Assembly (NCBI GenBank): GCA_015063285.1
Contig: SUST01000001.1
Location: forward strand, 215,336 to 279,335
DNA length: 64,000 nucleotides
Source: Thermoplasmata archaeon
Lineage (GTDB): Archaea; Thermoplasmatota; Thermoplasmata; Methanomassiliicoccales; Methanomethylophilaceae
Reading direction: 5' to 3'
This document shows positions 9,108 to 21,032 of the stretch, in pieces. Every line of letters begins with the position of its first letter. Within the stretch, counting starts at the first letter, position 1. The translations under genes and the position numbers were made by a program. The notes under the pieces are model-generated. The model was not told where the DNA came from and ran no database searches. It saw nothing but the letters and a program-made list of their open reading frames with translations.

Positions 9108-10352
9108 TCACCTCTCAGCCAAATCATGGGTGCCGATACAGACCTTCATGGCCCACATGGGGGTCTCGAAATCCAGATACTTATCGTCGCAGAAAAGGAA
9201 GGCCACGGGATAGTCGGGCTTCTTGGTGGGGTAGGTCCCGATACCGTCGGTGAAATAGATCAGTCCCCTGAGGTTGTTGAACTCCCCTTCGTCCAAGAGA
9301 TAGTTGACATAATCGAACACGGGCCTGAAGTCGGTACCCTTCCCGCCCTTGATCTCCATGTTGTCGATGAGCCTCCTCATATCCGCACGGCTCCTTATTA
9401 CATCGTCCGAACGGACGTTGTCGTCGCACTGGACTATATGAAGGTTGGTCCTCCTGGAAATCTCGCACTGCTCCATTATGTCGTAGACGTCCTCGATGAA
9501 GCTGACCACAGGGCCCCTCATGGTGGAACCGGAGGTGTCTATGGCGATGACGAAATCCTCTATCATCGGCGAATTGGATTGCTCCACCGCATCGATCAGC
9601 GGGATGTTCCCGTAGAGCTGGATGCCGTAGCTGTAATACGCCGGATCGAACTCATTGACATCCAGCTTGACCCTCTCCCTGGTTGTCAGGAACTTCCTCA
9701 GGAATGCGCGGTAATCGGTCTGCTTCCTGTTCCTGATGCGCAGGACGCGCATGAGGGCATCGGTCTTCCCCGAGAGGTTCTTGGAGAAACCCTCGATCTC
9801 GACCATCATCTGGGCGGACATCTCCTGCCATTCGGGATGCTCCTTGCCGTCCCTGGATTCGTGGCTGTCTATGCAGAACAGGGGAGGGTAGGTGTTGATC
9901 TGCCATTCGGAAACCTTGGAGAGCTCCTCCGCAAGGAGGTCCACGGTCGGTGCGCCGGTCTTCTTCAGCATCCTCTCGAACACGAATATGCGGTCGTCCG
10001 CCTGAGGTAGTGCGACATGGGGCGTGCCCAGCATATCGAGGGAGTACTCCACTATCATATCCTCAGCAATGTCGCGGAACCTATTCTCGTTCTTGTCGTA
10101 ATGCCCGAGGACCATGTGCATGACCATGTGGGCTATGACCCTCGATATGATGTTCGGATCCTTGGAGAAATCCCTGAGAACCCTGTCGATGTGGAAATAC
10201 AGATGGGAACTGTCGTAATGGTACGGACCGTCGCCGTCGAGGATGACCGTCTCCAAGGCCAGGACCGGACGCGTGATGAACCTGAGGTCCATGCAAAGAT
10301 CGGTGCGGCAGTTCGCCACTATCTCCTCAGCCACTGCCCTGTTGCCTGTCAT
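9108..10352 (-). CDS. VWA-like protein with degenerate metallopeptidase motif (DUF2201-like)
   Basis: The 414-residue protein has an N-terminal peptidase-like region with H75-MVM-H79 inside AHMVMHMVLGH, where HExxH would be expected; the catalytic Glu is replaced by Met. The C-terminal half is a VWA domain with a full MIDAS: DTSGS at 272-276, the threonine in GGKGTDF and the aspartate in YFTDGIG. This architecture (VWA-like plus putative metallopeptidase, next to MoxR) is known as a conserved pair of unknown substrate. It is cytosolic, with no signal peptide. It probably loses protease activity but may still bind metal or peptide. Confidence 0.82.
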   Translation of the reverse strand: MTGNRAVAEEIVANCRTDLCMDLRFITRPVLALETVILDGDGPYHYDSSHLYFHIDRVLRDFSKDPNIISRVIAHMVMHMVLGHYDKNENRFRDIAEDMIVEYSLDMLGTPHVALPQADDRIFVFERMLKKTGAPTVDLLAEELSKVSEWQINTYPPLFCIDSHESRDGKEHPEWQEMSAQMMVEIEGFSKNLSGKTDALMRVLRIRNRKQTDYRAFLRKFLTTRERVKLDVNEFDPAYYSYGIQLYGNIPLIDAVEQSNSPMIEDFVIAIDTSGSTMRGPVVSFIEDVYDIMEQCEISRRTNLHIVQCDDNVRSDDVIRSRADMRRLIDNMEIKGGKGTDFRPVFDYVNYLLDEGEFNNLRGLIYFTDGIGTYPTKKPDYPVAFLFCDDKYLDFETPMWAMKVCIGTHDLAER

Positions 10353-10459
10353 GCGGATCGGTCACTGAATCCCTTTACGAGGACTAAAAACCATACGGAG
10401 AGCAATTCTATCCGCCATAGAAAAATTGGAAGGACGGCTGCCGATGCGGGGAGGGTCAA

Positions 10460-10483
10460 GGCGCACGGGAAGACCCGTGCGCC
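10460..10483 (-). terminator. Strong hairpin downstream of flavin reductase
   Basis: A perfect 10-bp stem GGCGCACGGG/CCCGTGCGCC with a 4-base loop lies 7 nt past the flavin-reductase stop on the minus strand. No T-run follows on that strand, so it is a likely RNA 3'-end structure rather than a proven terminator. Confidence 0.55.
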
Positions 10484-10490
10484 CTGCATT

Positions 10491-11057
10491 TCATTTGAGT
10501 TCTTTTCCAATCTGTCCGGCCTTTCCGACCTTCTCCCCGAGAAGGTTGTAGTTCCAATTGAATTGGTCGAACATGATGAGATCTGTCTTCGATATGTCTA
10601 TCTTGCCGTTCTCCGCGACAATCTCCTCGTCGGCACAGACGTTGACGATCTTTCCTACGACTGCGTACATGTTCTCCGTCTTCACCACTTCTGCGAGATC
10701 GCATTCCAGGGAGATTGGGAACTCCTCGATCAGCGGAGCGTTCACATGGCTGCTCCTCACTGCATGAAGTCCAGAATGCGCGAACTTATCGGGAACCTTG
10801 TTCCCGGACACGATCCCCACATAATCCGCAGGGACCATTGTCTTCCTGTCGGCCAATCCCACTGTGAAGGATTTGGCAGAAAGTATGTTCTGAGTGGTCT
10901 TGTGATCCTCGTCGATGAACAGGGCGATCTTGTCCATTTGACATATCATGCCCCAAGCTGCATTCATCAGGTTGATGTTTCCCTTGTCGTCGTATGCCGA
11001 TATTATGAGTACGGGCATCGGACAGACTGCCGGTACGGATCCCAGATCCTTCTTCAT
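10491..11057 (-). CDS. Flavin reductase family (FMN-binding split barrel) protein
   Basis: The 188-residue protein belongs to the flavin reductase-like FMN-binding split-barrel family: MPVLIISAYDDKGNINLM near the N terminus, then a TTQNILSAKSFTVGLAD segment and SHVNAPLIEEFPISLECD, all usual for these flavoredoxin-like proteins. Such proteins bind FMN and pass electrons to unknown acceptors. It starts 1 nt after the stop of the NTF2-like gene, so the two form an operon, and both are divergent from an HxlR-type regulator that probably controls them. The donor (NAD(P)H, F420 or ferredoxin) cannot be told. Confidence 0.85.
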   Translation of the reverse strand: MKKDLGSVPAVCPMPVLIISAYDDKGNINLMNAAWGMICQMDKIALFIDEDHKTTQNILSAKSFTVGLADRKTMVPADYVGIVSGNKVPDKFAHSGLHAVRSSHVNAPLIEEFPISLECDLAEVVKTENMYAVVGKIVNVCADEEIVAENGKIDISKTDLIMFDQFNWNYNLLGEKVGKAGQIGKELK

Positions 11058-11058
11058 C

Positions 11059-11445
11059 TCAATCCCTCTTTATGGTGTTGGAGTTCTGATTGTAAGCCTT
11101 GGCGACGCATTTCCATTCGCCGTCCATCTTGAGAAGGAGGAGATAATCGGTGAAGTCGATCCTCCCTCCCCAGCCCTCTTCCAGCACACGCACGACCGCA
11201 AGTGACTCCTCCAAATCGATCACATCGATTCTTGCCTTGAATGAATCCCCGCCCGAAACGGTGTCGACGTTGTGATAGAACTGTTCGATGGAACCGTGCT
11301 CGAGTTTCCCATCCAGGAAACCGAAGAGGACGGCATCGTCGGTGAATAGCTTGCGGGCATGGGTGCTGTCCCCCTGCGCCACGCTCTTCACGAAATTCAT
11401 CGCCGCTTCTTCGACTGCCTTATATTCTGCTATAGAAGACCTCAT
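11059..11445 (-). CDS. NTF2-like (putative lumazine-binding/SnoaL-like) protein
   Basis: The 128-residue protein has the NTF2-like cone fold pattern: an N-terminal helix (AVEEAAMNFVKSVAQGD), a central FYHNVDTVSGG turn and C-terminal strands ending KMDGEWKCVAKAYNQ. This matches small lumazine-binding-like proteins often paired with flavin enzymes. No catalytic residues are evident. It is first in a two-gene operon with the flavin reductase, transcribed divergently from the HxlR regulator, so a small-molecule or flavin-linked role is likely but unproven. Confidence 0.75.
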   Translation of the reverse strand: MRSSIAEYKAVEEAAMNFVKSVAQGDSTHARKLFTDDAVLFGFLDGKLEHGSIEQFYHNVDTVSGGDSFKARIDVIDLEESLAVVRVLEEGWGGRIDFTDYLLLLKMDGEWKCVAKAYNQNSNTIKRD

Positions 11446-11521
11446 ATAGAGAGTGATGAGTTAGCCATAGTTAAGTCAAGTACTTACAGTTAATCAATAT
11501 ACTAACCTTGGAGAAAGTGCT
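11446..11521. promoter_or_regulatory. Divergent promoter/operator between NTF2-flavin reductase operon and HxlR regulator
   Basis: The 76-bp gap contains an AAGTACTT palindrome at 11478-11485 within TTAAGTCAAGTACTTAC, and an AT-rich TATA-like stretch (TAATCAATATACTAA, 11491-11505). A GGAG box at 11510-11513 precedes the regulator ATG. HxlR regulators usually bind palindromes in the shared promoter, so the palindrome is a candidate operator. Confidence 0.45.
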
Positions 11522-11860
11522 ATGGTAAGATGTATCGCGGACGAAGAACTGTGCAGAACGGGTTTCAGCTACACCCTCTCCCTGATCAACGGGAAGTACA
11601 AGATGACAATACTTTACACGCTGATGGAATTCGGTTCCGTCAGATTCAACGAGATGAAGAGGTACATCGCAGGAGTATCCGATAAGACACTCAGTTCGGC
11701 GCTCAAGGAACTGGAGCAGGACGGTCTGGTGCACAGGGAGATGTATCCTCAGATACCCCCGAAGGTCGAATATTCCCTGACAGAGACCGGAAAATCACTG
11801 ATTCCCCTCCTGGACGGGATGTGCGAATGGGGGGACAGGCACCGCCCGGAACAGCTTTGA
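11522..11860 (+). CDS. HxlR-family winged-helix transcriptional regulator
   Basis: The 112-residue regulator shows the full HxlR pattern: C5 and C11 near the N terminus, GKYKMTILYTLMEFGSVRFNE, the recognition helix VSDKTLSSALKELEQDGLV, and the wing VEYSLTETGKSL. Some HxlR proteins sense redox or aldehydes through the N-terminal cysteines. A GGAG box 8 nt before the ATG supports the start. It is divergent from the NTF2/flavin reductase operon and likely controls it. Confidence 0.9.
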   Translation: MVRCIADEELCRTGFSYTLSLINGKYKMTILYTLMEFGSVRFNEMKRYIAGVSDKTLSSALKELEQDGLVHREMYPQIPPKVEYSLTETGKSLIPLLDGMCEWGDRHRPEQL

Positions 11861-11877
11861 CCGTCTGATCGCCGGGA

Positions 11878-12417
11878 TCAATAGTTGAGCTTCGCATAAA
11901 GCGCGCCGCATACCGATCCCAAAGCGGCGCAGGTCTCCAGCGAGAATCCGCCCGTCGTTATGTCCAGATTGTACTTCGGGATCTTCATGACATTCTTCGG
12001 TACCCCGTGGGGGCCGATCCCGAAGACCAAAAGGATGCTCTGACCGTTCTCCACCATATCCGTGAGCTGCCCAACGGACACCTTCTTGTCCGGCTCCGCC
12101 CTGCATGTGGTGAGTATCGGCTCCCCGAGCTGCGGAGGGAAACCCTTGGAAGGATAGGGGAACTGCTGGAAGCGGCCCTTCTCGGCGAGGTCCACGAAGT
12201 AATCCCCGTGATGGCCGATGCTGGTGGTCCCTGCTATCCAATTGGCCACCTCCACCGGCGTGCGGCACTCCTCCGGGATCGGGAAACCGAACAGTGCCAG
12301 ATTCATCTCGAATGCCATTGCGAGATCGCCTGCACGGGCGATGATGCGCCTGTGCGGCTCCCTGAAGTTCTGGTCGTAGGAGTTGTACAATCCGATCGTG
12401 ATCCTTCCCCTTCCCAT
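11878..12417 (-). CDS. DUF531 family protein (SPOUT/alpha-beta-knot-like)
   Basis: The 179-residue archaeal protein starts ITIGLYNSYDQNFREPHRR, the conserved DUF531 opening, and has the glycine-rich LLVFGIGPHGVP segment that in SPOUT methyltransferases forms the S-adenosylmethionine-binding knot. A role in RNA methylation is inferred from fold resemblance, not shown. A strong GGAGGAGGAAGGAG purine tract ends just before the ATG at 12417 and fixes the start. That tract lies inside an overlapping small upstream gene (12303-12578). It is convergent with the HxlR regulator. Confidence 0.82.
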   Translation of the reverse strand: MGRGRITIGLYNSYDQNFREPHRRIIARAGDLAMAFEMNLALFGFPIPEECRTPVEVANWIAGTTSIGHHGDYFVDLAEKGRFQQFPYPSKGFPPQLGEPILTTCRAEPDKKVSVGQLTDMVENGQSILLVFGIGPHGVPKNVMKIPKYNLDITTGGFSLETCAALGSVCGALYAKLNY

Positions 12418-12578
12418 CGCTCCTTCCTCCTCCTTCCGACTATGGCGTAGCTGTCGCCGTCCATGAATATCTCGTATTCGGGGTACTGCCTCTGGAGCTC
12501 CGCGACCTTCGTCATGACCTCCATCATGGTGAGCTTCTCCTTGTGGAAATCGATGAAGATACGGTCGGGTTCGTCCAT
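12303..12578 (-). CDS. Small protein overlapping the start of DUF531
   Basis: The 91-codon frame begins MDEPDRIFIDFHKEKLTM and the first 50 or so residues look like a real small folded protein (beta strand, helix, EYEIFMDGDSYAIVGRRRK). After that the frame runs 115 nt into DUF531 and becomes low-complexity Ser/Thr/Arg, typical of an out-of-frame read. Either the protein has an extended tail, or an ancestral stop just after GRRRK was lost. It sits between tRNA-Phe and DUF531 and probably shares their transcript. Not recognised as a named family. Confidence 0.5.
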   Translation of the reverse strand: MDEPDRIFIDFHKEKLTMMEVMTKVAELQRQYPEYEIFMDGDSYAIVGRRRKERWEGEGSRSDCTTPTTRTSGSRTGASSPVQAISQWHSR

Positions 12579-12611
12579 AAAGTTGCCTTCATGAATGATT
12601 GGTAGAAGAGA

Positions 12612-12687
12612 TGGTGCCGTGAGCCGGGCTCGAACCAGCGACTTCGAGATCTTCAGTCTCGCACTCTCCCAACTGAGTTACCACGGC
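12612..12687 (-). tRNA. tRNA-Phe (GAA)
   Basis: On the minus strand the cloverleaf is complete: acceptor GCCGTGG/TCACGGC (one G-T pair), D stem ACTC/GAGT, anticodon stem CGAGA/TCTCG around loop CTGAAGA (anticodon GAA), T stem GCTGG/CCGGC around TTCGAGC, discriminator A. The CCA end is encoded (12612-12614). No intron. Confidence 0.95.
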
Positions 12688-12762
12688 GCAATTTCCCCCT
12701 ATGAACATCCTGTTTATAAGCCTTTTTAGTGGGTAAACGGGGGTTCATCACCCCCTGGATAC

Positions 12763-15258
12763 TCACTGCGCCTGATTCTCCCCTGATACCTCTGGGGAGT
12801 CGCTCTGCTCCTCATCGGGGACGCTGTCCTCGGCCATCAGCGGCTCCACGGCGATGATCTTGTCACCGTCGCGCATGTCCATGACCCTGACGCCCTTTGC
12901 GTTGCGTCCGGTCTCACGGATGCTGTCCGCCTGCATGCGGATGATCTTTCCGCTCTTGGATTGGAGCATCAGCTCGTCGCCGGTGACGACCTTCCTGACG
13001 CTGACGACCTTTCCGTTGCGCTCGTCGGTCTTGATGGTGATAACACCCTTTCCTCCGCGCTTGGTCTTGCGGTAGTCGTCGACATCGGAGATCTTACCGT
13101 ATCCGTTCTCGGACACGGTCAGCAGCCTGTCGCCGGGCTTGACAACAGCCATGGATACGACCTTGTCGCCGTCGGAGAGGGTCATTCCCTTGACTCCCAT
13201 GGTGTCCCTTCCCAGCGGGCGGGCGTCGGTCTCGTCGAACCTGACGGCCTGTCCGTCGGCGGATGCGATTATGATCTGGTCGCTTCCGTCGGTGATTCCC
13301 ATGGCGATGAGCTCGTCGCCCTCGTCCAGCTTGATGGCCTTGATTCCCTTTGCCCTGACGTTTCCGTAGGCGGACATGACGGTCTTCTTGAACAGACCGT
13401 TCCTGGTGCAGAACACCAGGTATCTGTCGTCGGGGAAGTCGTGGGTGGTGATGGAGTTGATGATCTTCTCCCCTTCCTCCAGGTCGGGTATCAGGTTGAC
13501 CAGCGGCTTGCCCTTGGCCTGCCTGCTTCCCTCGGGGATCCTGTATCCCTTCAGCCACTGCATGCGTCCCTTGTTGGTGATGAAGAGGATGTAGTCGTGC
13601 GACATCATGACGAACATCGCCGCCACGTGGTCCTCCTCCTTGGTCTGCATGGCCGTGAGCCCCACTCCTCCGCGGGACTGCTGCTTGTAGGTGTTCAGGG
13701 GGATCCTCTTGATGTAGTTGTCATTGGAAACGGTGACGACGACCTTCTCGTTGGGAATCAGGTCCTCCTCGTCGGCATCGATCTCGTTGGGATCGATCTC
13801 CGTGCGGCGCTCGTCGCCGTAGGTATCGGACATCTGCTTGAGCTCGTCCTTGATGATGTTCAGGACCCTCTGCTCATGGGCGAGGATGTCCTTCAGGTCG
13901 TTCATCAGGACGATGAGCTCGTCGTACTCCTTCTTGATGGAATCCAATTCGAGTCCGGTCAGCTTCTGGAGCCTCATGTCCAGGATTGCCTTCGCCTGCT
14001 CCGAATCGATGCCCAGAAGGTTCTGCAGACCTAGGTTCGCTGCCTCTCCATCGGCCGATTCGCGGATCAGTGCGATGGTCTCGTCCAGCATGTTGATGGC
14101 CTTCATCAGACCCTCGAGGATGTGGAACCTCTTCGCCGCCTGGTCCAGTTCGAACTGCGTCCTGCGTGTGACGACGCTCTTCCTGTGCTTGATGTACTGC
14201 ACGATGAGCTCCTTCAGACCGAGGAGGGAGGGCTTGTTGTCCACCAGGGCGATGTTGATGACACCGTAGGTGATCTCCATGTTGGTCTTCCTCCACAGGT
14301 TCTCCAGCACAACGTTGGGGATGGCGTCCTTGTGGAGCTCGATGACTATGCGCATTCCGTGCCTGTCGGACTCGTCCCTCAGGTCGGTGATGCCCTCGAT
14401 CTCCTTGTCCTTTACGCGGTCGGCGATCTGCATGATCAGCATGGCCTTGTTGACCTGATAGGGGATCTCGTCCACGATGATCCTGGTCTTACCGTTGTCC
14501 ATGTCCTCGAAGTGGACCTTGGACCTTACCCTGAGCTTTCCCTTTCCGGTCTCGTATGCCGACCTAATTCCCGACAGGCCGTAGATGGTTCCTCCCGTTG
14601 GGAAGTCGGGACCCTTGACGTACTGCATCAGGTCGTCGACGGATGCCTCGGGATTGTCGATGGTATAGGAGATGGCGTTGCACACCTCGGTGAGGTTGTG
14701 CGGGGGCATCTTGGTGGCCATTCCGACCGCGATACCGTCCGATCCGTTCACCAGCAGGTTGGGGAACTTGGAAGGCAGTACCGAAGGCTCCTTCAGGGAA
14801 CCGTCGTAGTTGTCCACCATGTCCACGGTCTCTTTGTCCAGATCGAGCAGCAGGTCGCTGGCCATCTTGGACATCCTGGCCTCTGTGTAACGCATGGCCG
14901 CCGCGGAGTCACCGTCGACCGAACCGAAGTTACCCTGTCCGTCCACCAGGGGATACCTGAGGGAGAAAGGCTGGGCCAATCTGACCATCGCTTCGTATGC
15001 CGCGGAATCTCCGTGGGGATGGTACTTTCCCAGGACCTCTCCGACCACTGTGGCGGACTTCTTGTGTGGTCTGTTGTATGTTAGACTGAGCTGGTCCATG
15101 GCGTACAGGATCTTCCTGTGGACCGGTTTCAGTCCGTCGCGGACGTCCGGAAGGGCACGTCCGACTATGACGCTCATGGAGTAGTCGATGTAGGAGCGCT
15201 GCATCTCCTGCTCGACTGTCTGGTTGATTATCCTCTTGGTAGGCTGTTCCTCATCCAT
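12763..15258 (-). CDS. gyrA: DNA gyrase subunit A (bacterial type)
   Basis: GyrA cuts and rejoins DNA in the gyrase A2B2 complex to introduce negative supercoils. The 831-residue product has the breakage-reunion start ([20 protein letters not shown]), the catalytic tyrosine Y124 in MRYTEARM, and a C-terminal beta-pinwheel with [10 protein letters not shown], a GyrA-box variant, followed by repeated GVKGM, GGKGV and NAKGV blades. Gyrase in Thermoplasmatota is an old bacterial acquisition. The start is taken at ATG 15258 (MDEEQ), 4 nt after gyrB; ATG 15270 would overlap gyrB by 8 nt. The pair forms a gyrB-gyrA operon. Confidence 0.96.
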   Translation of the reverse strand: MDEEQPTKRIINQTVEQEMQRSYIDYSMSVIVGRALPDVRDGLKPVHRKILYAMDQLSLTYNRPHKKSATVVGEVLGKYHPHGDSAAYEAMVRLAQPFSLRYPLVDGQGNFGSVDGDSAAAMRYTEARMSKMASDLLLDLDKETVDMVDNYDGSLKEPSVLPSKFPNLLVNGSDGIAVGMATKMPPHNLTEVCNAISYTIDNPEASVDDLMQYVKGPDFPTGGTIYGLSGIRSAYETGKGKLRVRSKVHFEDMDNGKTRIIVDEIPYQVNKAMLIMQIADRVKDKEIEGITDLRDESDRHGMRIVIELHKDAIPNVVLENLWRKTNMEITYGVINIALVDNKPSLLGLKELIVQYIKHRKSVVTRRTQFELDQAAKRFHILEGLMKAINMLDETIALIRESADGEAANLGLQNLLGIDSEQAKAILDMRLQKLTGLELDSIKKEYDELIVLMNDLKDILAHEQRVLNIIKDELKQMSDTYGDERRTEIDPNEIDADEEDLIPNEKVVVTVSNDNYIKRIPLNTYKQQSRGGVGLTAMQTKEEDHVAAMFVMMSHDYILFITNKGRMQWLKGYRIPEGSRQAKGKPLVNLIPDLEEGEKIINSITTHDFPDDRYLVFCTRNGLFKKTVMSAYGNVRAKGIKAIKLDEGDELIAMGITDGSDQIIIASADGQAVRFDETDARPLGRDTMGVKGMTLSDGDKVVSMAVVKPGDRLLTVSENGYGKISDVDDYRKTKRGGKGVITIKTDERNGKVVSVRKVVTGDELMLQSKSGKIIRMQADSIRETGRNAKGVRVMDMRDGDKIIAVEPLMAEDSVPDEEQSDSPEVSGENQAQ

Positions 15259-15262
15259 GGTA

Positions 15263-18605
<3,343 letters not shown>

Positions 18606-18628
18606 CCCCGTACCGTCGGAGGCATTGC

Positions 18629-19357
18629 ATGGATAATCCAAAGCTCCTGTACGCAGCGATTGCCGTAGCAGCCATCGCCATAGTCTGCATCCTTTGCTTC
18701 AACACATTCGCTGATGACAGGAAGGATCCTGCCATGGATTCGTCAGATTTCGTACTGCTGACGGATGCCGTCCCCGATGCCATCCTCGAGATACGTTACT
18801 ATTCGACATACAACTTTGTGGGGGACAGGATTGACGGTTACGAGGAACCGACAGCATTCCTCACGAAGGAGGCCGCCAAGGCCCTCCGCGAGGTCAGCGA
18901 TGAGCTGAAGGAGAAAGGATACCGCCTCAAGATCTACGACGCGTACCGCCCCCAGATGGCCGTGGACCATTTCGTGAGGTGGGCAAAGGACGTGGATGAC
19001 GTGAGAATGAAGGAGTACTTCTATCCGGAACTGGAGAAGGCGGATCTGTTCCCCCAGATGTACATCATGGAGAGGTCCGGACACACCAGGGGCAGTACTG
19101 TGGACCTCACGCTATTCGATATGAGAACTGAGAAAGAGGTCGATATGGGCGGTACCTTCGACTATTTCGGGGAGCTCAGCCATCCCGATTATCCGTACAT
19201 CACCGAAGAACAGTTCGCCAACCGCATGCTGCTGAGGGAAGCCATGATTAATCACGGGTTCAAGCCCCTGGAGACAGAATGGTGGCATTTCACATTGGAA
19301 GATGAGCCCTTCCCAGACACCTATTTCAAGTTCCCCATAAACAGCGATTCGTTATGA
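18629..19357 (+). CDS. D-Ala-D-Ala dipeptidase (VanX-type), exported
   Basis: The 242-residue protein has an N-terminal hydrophobic helix (residues 5-25) and then a peptidase M15D domain: IRYYSTYNFVG, YDAYRP, the zinc site SGHTRGSTVDLT (H and D of SxHxxxxxxD) and the ExxH pair in ETEWWHF. VanX cleaves free D-Ala-D-Ala. An archaeon without murein has no obvious endogenous substrate, so action on bacterial wall peptides in its habitat, or uptake of D-Ala, is inferred. A GGAGG box 6 nt before the ATG at 18629 fixes the start, 23 nt after thiC. Probable horizontal transfer. Confidence 0.88.
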   Translation: MDNPKLLYAAIAVAAIAIVCILCFNTFADDRKDPAMDSSDFVLLTDAVPDAILEIRYYSTYNFVGDRIDGYEEPTAFLTKEAAKALREVSDELKEKGYRLKIYDAYRPQMAVDHFVRWAKDVDDVRMKEYFYPELEKADLFPQMYIMERSGHTRGSTVDLTLFDMRTEKEVDMGGTFDYFGELSHPDYPYITEEQFANRMLLREAMINHGFKPLETEWWHFTLEDEPFPDTYFKFPINSDSL

Positions 19358-19400
19358 CAACCTGATTATATCCTGCAATAAAGGGAGTACATGTAACGCA

Positions 19401-19416
19401 GGACTGATTTCAGTCC
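19401..19416. other. Perfect hairpin GGACTGA-TT-TCAGTCC before tnpB
   Basis: A 7-bp perfect stem with a two-base loop lies 44 nt after the dipeptidase stop and about 85 nt before tnpB. It may be the dipeptidase terminator or the left-end hairpin of the IS200/IS605-type element. The distance to tnpB fits either. Confidence 0.4.
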
Positions 19417-19501
19417 AATCTCCACTTTCGGGTATTTTCGGTGACCCCTTTCAGAGACTTATATACAAAAATCAAGGTTAGTATGTCGGGAGATAAAGTA
19501 G

Positions 19502-20818
19502 ATGTACAGATCGATCACCATGAGAGTGGAACCCAAAGCAGAACAAAGAAAGTTCCTGGATGAAAGCATCAAAGTACATCACTACGTATACAATGCCTTG
19601 ATCACAGCTACTAAGTTGTACTTTTCATATCATGGAAACCTGCCTTCCCATAATGAACTTAACAAAGTATGCACCCAAATCTGGCAAAACAATCATTGGA
19701 TGCACGGCATCTATCAAAACACTATGAATCAGACAGCCAAACGTGTTCTTGATGCATTTAAGTCATGCAATCCAGAGATAAAGCAAATCTCCAGAAAAAG
19801 AAAGAGCGGAAATATCGCGGGTGCCCTCGTTCTAAGGTCTCCTAGATACAAGAAACTCAACCGTTCCAACACTTTCGGATACATTTCCAATAATACTTTC
19901 AAAGTGGTCAATTCAATCGATGACAAAGGAAAACATCGCAGATCACTATCCCTCGGAAAAATGAAAGGGCTCCTCAGATGCTACAACCAATCCACACCCA
20001 TACCTGGAAAACCAAAGGCAGTAATCATTACCAGAAGAAATCTCGGAACTCATTATGAATACTACACAACCATACAATTCGAATAGGAAAACATAACATG
20101 CAGACATTTTGCAGATGATTGTGAATCTGAATTAGAACTCGAAACCATGGTTTTCAACATGTATACATTTCCAAAACCTGTAGGAATCGATGTAGGAATC
20201 ACAAATGTTGCAACCCTTTCAGACGGCACCGTGTACAACAACATACGTGAATACACAATGATGCTGAACGAGTTCCGCGAAAATCAGATGAAATTGTCCA
20301 ACACGTTACCAAACACAAAGAATTACAATATGAAGAAAAGTCGTCTGAACCATAAATACAAGAGAATAATCAATAAGAGGAAAGACTATCAGGAGAAGAC
20401 ATCTCTTGAGATAGTAAGGAAGCATACCAAAATTGTCATGGAAGACCTTTCAGTAAATAGATTGAGATCGATCTCCAAATCCCCTTCTATGACCATCTCT
20501 TACATTGACAGTTCTCTGGGTAGATTGAGACAAAGAATCTGCTGCAAAGCAATAGAAGCTGGCCGCCAGATAGTCTTAGTCAATCCGAGAAATACGTCAC
20601 AAATGTGTTCAAGGTGTGGGGCAATTGTACATAAGGAACTGAGTGCTCGTATGCACAAATGCTCTCAATGCGGCTTAATAATGGACCGCGATCTGAACGC
20701 ATCTATCAATATACTCCGCCTTGGGTTGACCGACAACCCCTCTCTCGCGTCAGAAGAGAAAATAGCCCCGTCATCTTGGCAGGGGCATGAGTATTCCAGT
20801 TTACTCATAGCAGTGTAA
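19502..20818 (+). CDS. tnpB: TnpB RNA-guided nuclease with one in-frame TAG at codon 195
   Basis: Reading through a single TAG (20084-20086) gives one 438-codon TnpB. The N-terminal part opens MYRSITMRVEPKAEQRKF, the usual OrfB helix-turn-helix. After the TAG, 20 open codons lead in the same frame to the RuvC-like core: D in GIDVGITN, E in IVMEDLSV and D in MDRDLNAS, with the zinc finger CSRCG...CSQCG. All catalytic residues are intact and no frame change occurs. In Methanomassiliicoccales TAG can encode pyrrolysine, so the protein may be full length; otherwise this is a nonsense-mutated pseudogene. It is preceded by TATA-like CTTATATAC near 19459 and GGGAGA near 19489, and ends in TAA. Confidence 0.85.
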
Positions 20819-20828
20819 CTGGTAAACT
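20796..20828 (+). other. Nested inverted repeat at tnpB 3' end (possible element end or omega-RNA scaffold)
   Basis: CCAGTT (20796-20801) pairs with AACTGG (20817-20822), and AGTTTAC (20798-20804) with GTAAACT (20822-20828), giving two alternative hairpins across the stop codon. TnpB omega-RNAs overlap the gene's 3' end and continue to the element's right end, so this is a reasonable place for the scaffold; the RNA itself is inferred. Confidence 0.4.
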
Positions 20829-20899
20829 CAAGAAGGACAAGGAAAAAGCAATGAGTGCTAAAACAACAAATCTCACAGTGGCTGATAGAATAAAAGGAG

Positions 20900-20971
20900 A
20901 GCCGCTGAAGGGATTTGAACCCTCGACCTTCTGGTTACGAATCAGATGCTATACCACTAAGCCACAGCGGC
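20900..20971 (-). tRNA. tRNA-Thr (CGT)
   Basis: On the minus strand: acceptor GCCGCTG/CAGCGGC, D arm GCT...AGC, anticodon stem TCTGA/CCAGA around loop TTCGTAA (anticodon CGT, codon ACG), T arm GAGGG/CCCTT-type with TTCAAAT, discriminator T. The last anticodon-stem pair is A-C rather than A-U. CCA is not encoded. No intron. Confidence 0.9.
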
Positions 20972-21032
20972 GTCAAGACTAGTGATATTATTACTCTATA
21001 AATAGGACGCGGATGGACCGTTCAGACGTGCA

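Larger units (their letters stand above)
19401..20828 (+). mobile_element. IS200/IS605-group element with tnpB only (boundaries approximate)
   Basis: A tnpB gene of AT-richer composition than its neighbours lies between the dipeptidase and tRNA-Thr, with a perfect hairpin on the left (19401-19416) and a nested inverted repeat at the right (20796-20828). No tnpA (Y1 transposase) is present, so it would need a partner in trans. Ends are placed by the hairpins only; target-site evidence is absent. Confidence 0.55.

Noticed and set aside
19502..20086. Two separate genes (tnpB N- and C-halves)
   Set aside because: Same frame, separated only by one TAG and open codons; a single gene is simpler.
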